Assembly (NCBI GenBank): GCA_947627455.1
Contig: CANQWC010000001.1
Span: 122,260 to 186,259 of the forward strand
DNA length: 64,000 nucleotides
Source of the DNA: an uncultured Clostridia bacterium
GTDB taxonomy: Bacteria > Bacillota > Clostridia > Oscillospirales > Ruminococcaceae
Direction of reading: 5' to 3'
A program made the translations under genes and the position numbers. This document shows, piece after piece, positions 60,853 to 64,000 of this stretch; position 1 is the first letter of the stretch; each line of letters opens with the position of its first letter. Under the pieces are notes generated by a model. It was not told the origin of the DNA, made no database searches, and was given only the letters and a program-made list of their open reading frames with translations.

Positions 60853-61245
60853 TTATTCCTCCTCTGATTTATTGATTTTTTTGTTGATCTCGTCGATAAA
60901 GCTTATGCTGCTGTCGCCGATGTGGAGTATTACATCGCGGACATCGGAAAGATAAAACAGCTTGTCGCCCATCGACGTTACGATTCTGAGCTTCGGGATT
61001 TCGGCGGTTTTTTCGCCGAGCTCTATCTTAATATCGCCGAGCGACGAGACTTCTTTTTTTGAGAGTATCTCCTCTACCCTCTTGCAGATCAAATCGCGGT
61101 TGAAAAAGGTCTCCTGCCCCGTAAATGTCGACTTTTTTACGAGCCAGTCCTCGGGAATCAGCCCCATGCGCTTCCAGCGGTAGAGAGTTCCGTAGGAGAT
61201 TTTGTACTTTTCCAACAGCTCTTTTTTGGAGATCAGGTCGGACAT
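60853..61245 (-). CDS. YhbD-like (DUF4004, MerR-type wHTH) protein
   Basis: MSDLISKKELLEKYKISYGTLYRWKRMGLIPEDWLVKKSTFTGQETFFNRDLI; SD GGAGGTGA. Confidence 0.8.
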   Translation of the reverse strand: MSDLISKKELLEKYKISYGTLYRWKRMGLIPEDWLVKKSTFTGQETFFNRDLICKRVEEILSKKEVSSLGDIKIELGEKTAEIPKLRIVTSMGDKLFYLSDVRDVILHIGDSSISFIDEINKKINKSEEE

Positions 61246-61267
61246 CTGTTCACCTCCGTTTTTGAGT

Positions 61268-61316
61268 GTAACAATGTTACTGTCATCAGTGTAACATAAC
61301 ATTGTTACGCTGTCAA
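61268..61316 (-). promoter_or_regulatory. Promoter TTGACA-N17-TACACT with GTAACA/TGTTAC operator palindromes
   Basis: -35 61316-61311, -10 61293-61288; palindromes GTAACA-A-TGTTAC (61268-61280) and GTAACA-N6-TGTTAC (61291-61308). Confidence 0.75.
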
Positions 61317-61337
61317 TACCTTTTTGATAAAAATATA

Positions 61338-61368
61338 AAAAATCGGCGAAGTCATTCAACTCCGCCGA
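61338..61368 (-). terminator. Terminator overlapping the stop codon of the PD-(D/E)XK-like gene
   Basis: CGGCGGAGT...ACTTCGCCG then ATTTTTTATAT on minus. Confidence 0.65.
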
Positions 61369-62140
61369 AATCATCGGTAAAATATTTGTTCATGCGGTAA
61401 ATGTAGCGTCGGCCGACGTTTTTGAAGTGCTCGACAGTGCCGAGATAGCTCAGAATATTAAGCGTCATGTTCGAGAGAGGCGTTGTAACACCCGCTGCTT
61501 TGGCAAAATCGACAGAGGTAAACTCGCGCGGGAGGCCCTCGGGGACGAAAATCAGATAGTCGGCGGGGTTGTCAAGAACCGCGGAATCGCCGATTGCAAA
61601 GGGAATTCTGTCGACGCGGGTCGAGCGCCTGCGCCTTTTGCGGCCCGATTGCGACACTCCCCCGCCCGAGAGCTCGCGCATTTCTTCGACATCGAAGAGC
61701 ATCAGGCGGACTTCAAGTTTATCCCAATCGAGGAAATATTTGATCTTGTAGAGCTCGGGAATCGCGTCGTACCAGCTGCCAACATGCCTGTAACGCTGTT
61801 TGCGGATAATTTCGCCCGACTCGGAGTCGATATAGACGAGCCTGCGAACCCGAGGTATCGGGTGGACGACGGTGACGTCGTAGCCCTCGAGCATGTAATA
61901 CTCGAGCTTTTCGCGCAGGGCGTTGAGGTTTCGCGTCTGGATCTCGGTGATGTGGTTTTCGTTGCAGATATCGGCTGTAAAGCGGCCGGCCTTTACTTCG
62001 TGGCAGGCCTTGGAGGGCTCTAAATAATTCTTTAAAAAGATGTGAAGGTACTTCTCGGAGAGCGTTCCGACGCCGTTGTCCTCATGAAGCTCCTCGAGGG
62101 GCTTTGAGGTGAGCTCCTCGAAGCGAAGATAGTCAGCCAT
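61352..62140 (-). CDS. Hypothetical protein with PD-(D/E)XK nuclease-like core and C-terminal helical domain
   Basis: LSEKYLHIFLKNYL, GRFTADICNENHITEIQTRNL (D-X9-ExQ pattern); C-term SVDFAKAAGVTTPLSNMTLNILSYLGTVEHF. Confidence 0.6.
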   Translation of the reverse strand: MADYLRFEELTSKPLEELHEDNGVGTLSEKYLHIFLKNYLEPSKACHEVKAGRFTADICNENHITEIQTRNLNALREKLEYYMLEGYDVTVVHPIPRVRRLVYIDSESGEIIRKQRYRHVGSWYDAIPELYKIKYFLDWDKLEVRLMLFDVEEMRELSGGGVSQSGRKRRRRSTRVDRIPFAIGDSAVLDNPADYLIFVPEGLPREFTSVDFAKAAGVTTPLSNMTLNILSYLGTVEHFKNVGRRYIYRMNKYFTDDFGGVE

Positions 62141-62585
62141 AGGGGTGCTCCGTGATGTAATCTTCGAGGATTTCGGCGGCGAGGGCGATAAGCCTCGGGC
62201 AGGGACGGGTCTTGTAGAACTCCTCTGTTCGCGGGGGCGAATAGGGGTCGGAGGCACCGCTCAGGCCCAAAAGCTCGCGGCAGGAAAGCGAGCCCGATTT
62301 CTCGCAAAAGCGCTTGCAGAGCGACTGTATGAGCTTGTAGTGAGCGTGTTTGAGCTCGGGGTCGGAGGTGTCGGAGTAGCCGTAAATAGCGCTCGCGGCC
62401 ATTACCATGCCGCTGACGGCGCCGCAGGTCTCACGCAGTCTGCCTATTCCCCCGCCGAAGCCGCTCGAAAGCTTTTTGGCGAAGTCGATATCAAGCCCGA
62501 CGAGATCGGAAAATGCGCAGAAAACCGCCTGAGAGCAGTTGCAGCCCTCAAGAAAAAGATCATAAGCAAGCTTTTTGCGATCCAT
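62133..62585 (-). CDS. C_GCAxxG_C_C family protein
   Basis: LEGCNCSQAVFCAF, CGAVSGMVMA, CKRFCEKSGSLSCRELLG. Confidence 0.88.
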   Translation of the reverse strand: MDRKKLAYDLFLEGCNCSQAVFCAFSDLVGLDIDFAKKLSSGFGGGIGRLRETCGAVSGMVMAASAIYGYSDTSDPELKHAHYKLIQSLCKRFCEKSGSLSCRELLGLSGASDPYSPPRTEEFYKTRPCPRLIALAAEILEDYITEHPYG

Positions 62586-62621
62586 CGCCGCACCGCCTTT
62601 CAAAATTAATGTCAAGGTGTT

Positions 62622-64000
62622 TTACTTTACATAGTAGCTCTCGGGAGCGCCGAGGTAGCTTTCGGGAATTTGGGCGCCGCTCGGGCAGACGGTGAACTTT
62701 TCGAGGATTATGTTCGGGTCGCCGCCGTAGATTCTCAGCTTGTTGACGCCCTCGGCGACTTCGATCTCGGCCTTAACCTTTCTGATTTTGTCGAGGACCT
62801 CGTCGCCCCAAGCCGTGCTGCCGTGCATTCCCGGCTTGTAGCCCTTCGGGACGGTGCGAATGACGTCGATTTCGCCGCCGTTGAGGCTTACGCCGAGGCG
62901 GAGTGAGGCGTCGATCGCGACGGGGTTGCGGTTCGAGAGCCAGAGGGTGAGCTCGCTTTTGCCCGATTTTTGAGCGGTGAAGCTGTATTCGAGGTAGGGA
63001 ACGTCGTCATAAAGATATCTGTCCTCGGTCTTGCTGAGGTAGGCCTTTGTGGAGGGCAGGACCTTCATCGCGGGGGTGTCGAGCCGCGAAAGATGGTCGA
63101 TTTCAAGCCAAGCGGCGTCGGAAGCATCATGGCGTGAGGAGTAATGGCTCGCCTCGACCGAGACATATCCCTCGGTGTCAACAAAGGTCATCGCGGGGTA
63201 ATCATAATCGCCGCCAGCATAGATTTTAAGCTTTGCAAGCGTTCTGCCGATCGGCTTGTCGAACATCTCTTCGTCGGGGTCGAGGCGCTTGTCGGACTTG
63301 AATACGCACTTGACCGCGACATCGGCGCAGACAACTTCTTTGCCGAGCTTTGAGCGGTCGCATCTGACGGCGACAGAGACTATGCCCGTTTCGGTGCTCA
63401 GCGAGCCACTCTTGCGCTCAAAGCTGAGCCAAGGGGCATCGCAGGAAATTTCAAAATCGATGGGGGCTGAGCTGCCTGTCTCGATATTTATCGCGATGCT
63501 CTCGGCGTCGGGGTTTAAAAATTCCCTGTTTTCAAGCGTCGGCGAGGAGCACCAGAACGTGCCTATCGAATATTTCTCGCTGCCCGCGAAGGAGACGTAG
63601 GATTTCGGGGCGTCGACGGGGACAACCTCGCTGACGAGCGGGTAACGCCAGTCTTCGTTGTTCCAGCTTCTGAAGCCGTGGTGCGCGGAATCAGCCATGT
63701 GAACCCACTTGCCGTCAAGAAGGCTGTCAAACTCGTCTTTGAGTTCGAGGTCGCGCTTCACACGCTTTTTCACGCAGTCGAGATATTTATTCGCGGCGAG
63801 GCTGCCGTGGGAAGCGTAAAAGTTATTCATGCCCGCTTCTATCGACATCTGGACAAAGTTCAGAGACGCGACCGCGGGGTAATAGAGCTCATAGAACACT
63901 GAGGGTTTTATCTCGGCGGGGGCGTCGCGGTAAAGGCGCTCGGCGGTTTTGATTATCCTGTCGCACTCGGCGTGGACACGCTCGCCCTCGCGGAAATTGA
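62622..64000 (-). CDS. Glycosyl hydrolase family 115-like protein, C-terminal part (truncated by window edge)
   Basis: FRSWNNEDWRYP.., DTEGYVSVEASHYSSRHDASDAAWLEIDHLSR; frame stays open to 64000 (NFREGERVHAECDRIIKTAERLYRDAPAEIKPSVFYELYYP...). Confidence 0.75.
   Translation of the reverse strand, partial: NFREGERVHAECDRIIKTAERLYRDAPAEIKPSVFYELYYPAVASLNFVQMSIEAGMNNFYASHGSLAANKYLDCVKKRVKRDLELKDEFDSLLDGKWVHMADSAHHGFRSWNNEDWRYPLVSEVVPVDAPKSYVSFAGSEKYSIGTFWCSSPTLENREFLNPDAESIAINIETGSSAPIDFEISCDAPWLSFERKSGSLSTETGIVSVAVRCDRSKLGKEVVCADVAVKCVFKSDKRLDPDEEMFDKPIGRTLAKLKIYAGGDYDYPAMTFVDTEGYVSVEASHYSSRHDASDAAWLEIDHLSRLDTPAMKVLPSTKAYLSKTEDRYLYDDVPYLEYSFTAQKSGKSELTLWLSNRNPVAIDASLRLGVSLNGGEIDVIRTVPKGYKPGMHGSTAWGDEVLDKIRKVKAEIEVAEGVNKLRIYGGDPNIILEKFTVCPSGAQIPESYLGAPESYYVK

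Overview
64 kb of a Gram-positive, spore-forming Clostridia-like chromosome (probably Oscillospirales/Ruminococcaceae; lineage inferred from gene content only). Most of it is gene-dense, plus-strand core genome. Blocks in order: spoIIIAA-AH, asp23/nusB, xseAB-ispA-dxs-tlyA-nadK-argR-recN, mltG/U32/manA, tRNA-His, a sigma-factor operon, a dnaC/dnaD helicase-loader pair (minus), mutS-mutL-miaA, sepF-ylmH-divIVA-ileS-lspA-rluD, a split transketolase, yunB, ligA~gatC-gatA-gatB, ylbJ/yqfC/yqfD, phoH-ybeY-era-yqzL-recO-mutS2, a tyrosine recombinase, and tRNA-Gly/tRNA-Arg. From about 56.95 kb the strand flips to minus and the content is more accessory: YitT, MscS, an acyltransferase with a zinc ribbon, a beta-helix/bactofilin-like protein, a YhbD/MerR-like regulator, a PD-(D/E)XK-like protein, a C_GCAxxG_C_C protein, and a GH115-like protein cut by the window edge. 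The strongest unusual signals are: (1) a stop-less in-frame LigA-GatC ORF with a near-consensus promoter and a Shine-Dalgarno sequence hidden inside the 3' end of ligA; (2) a 21-bp perfect inverted repeat overlapping the 3' end of tRNA-Arg, next to an unannotated 16-codon ORF with a 10-nt perfect match to the anti-SD; (3) a yhbD-like regulator/bactofilin operon with GTAACA/TGTTAC operator palindromes on its promoter; (4) a PD-(D/E)XK-like protein translationally coupled to a Cys-rich redox-type protein; (5) no spoIVB-spo0A after recN. I found no CRISPR array, prophage or IS element. All family calls come from reading the sequence; no database search was run.
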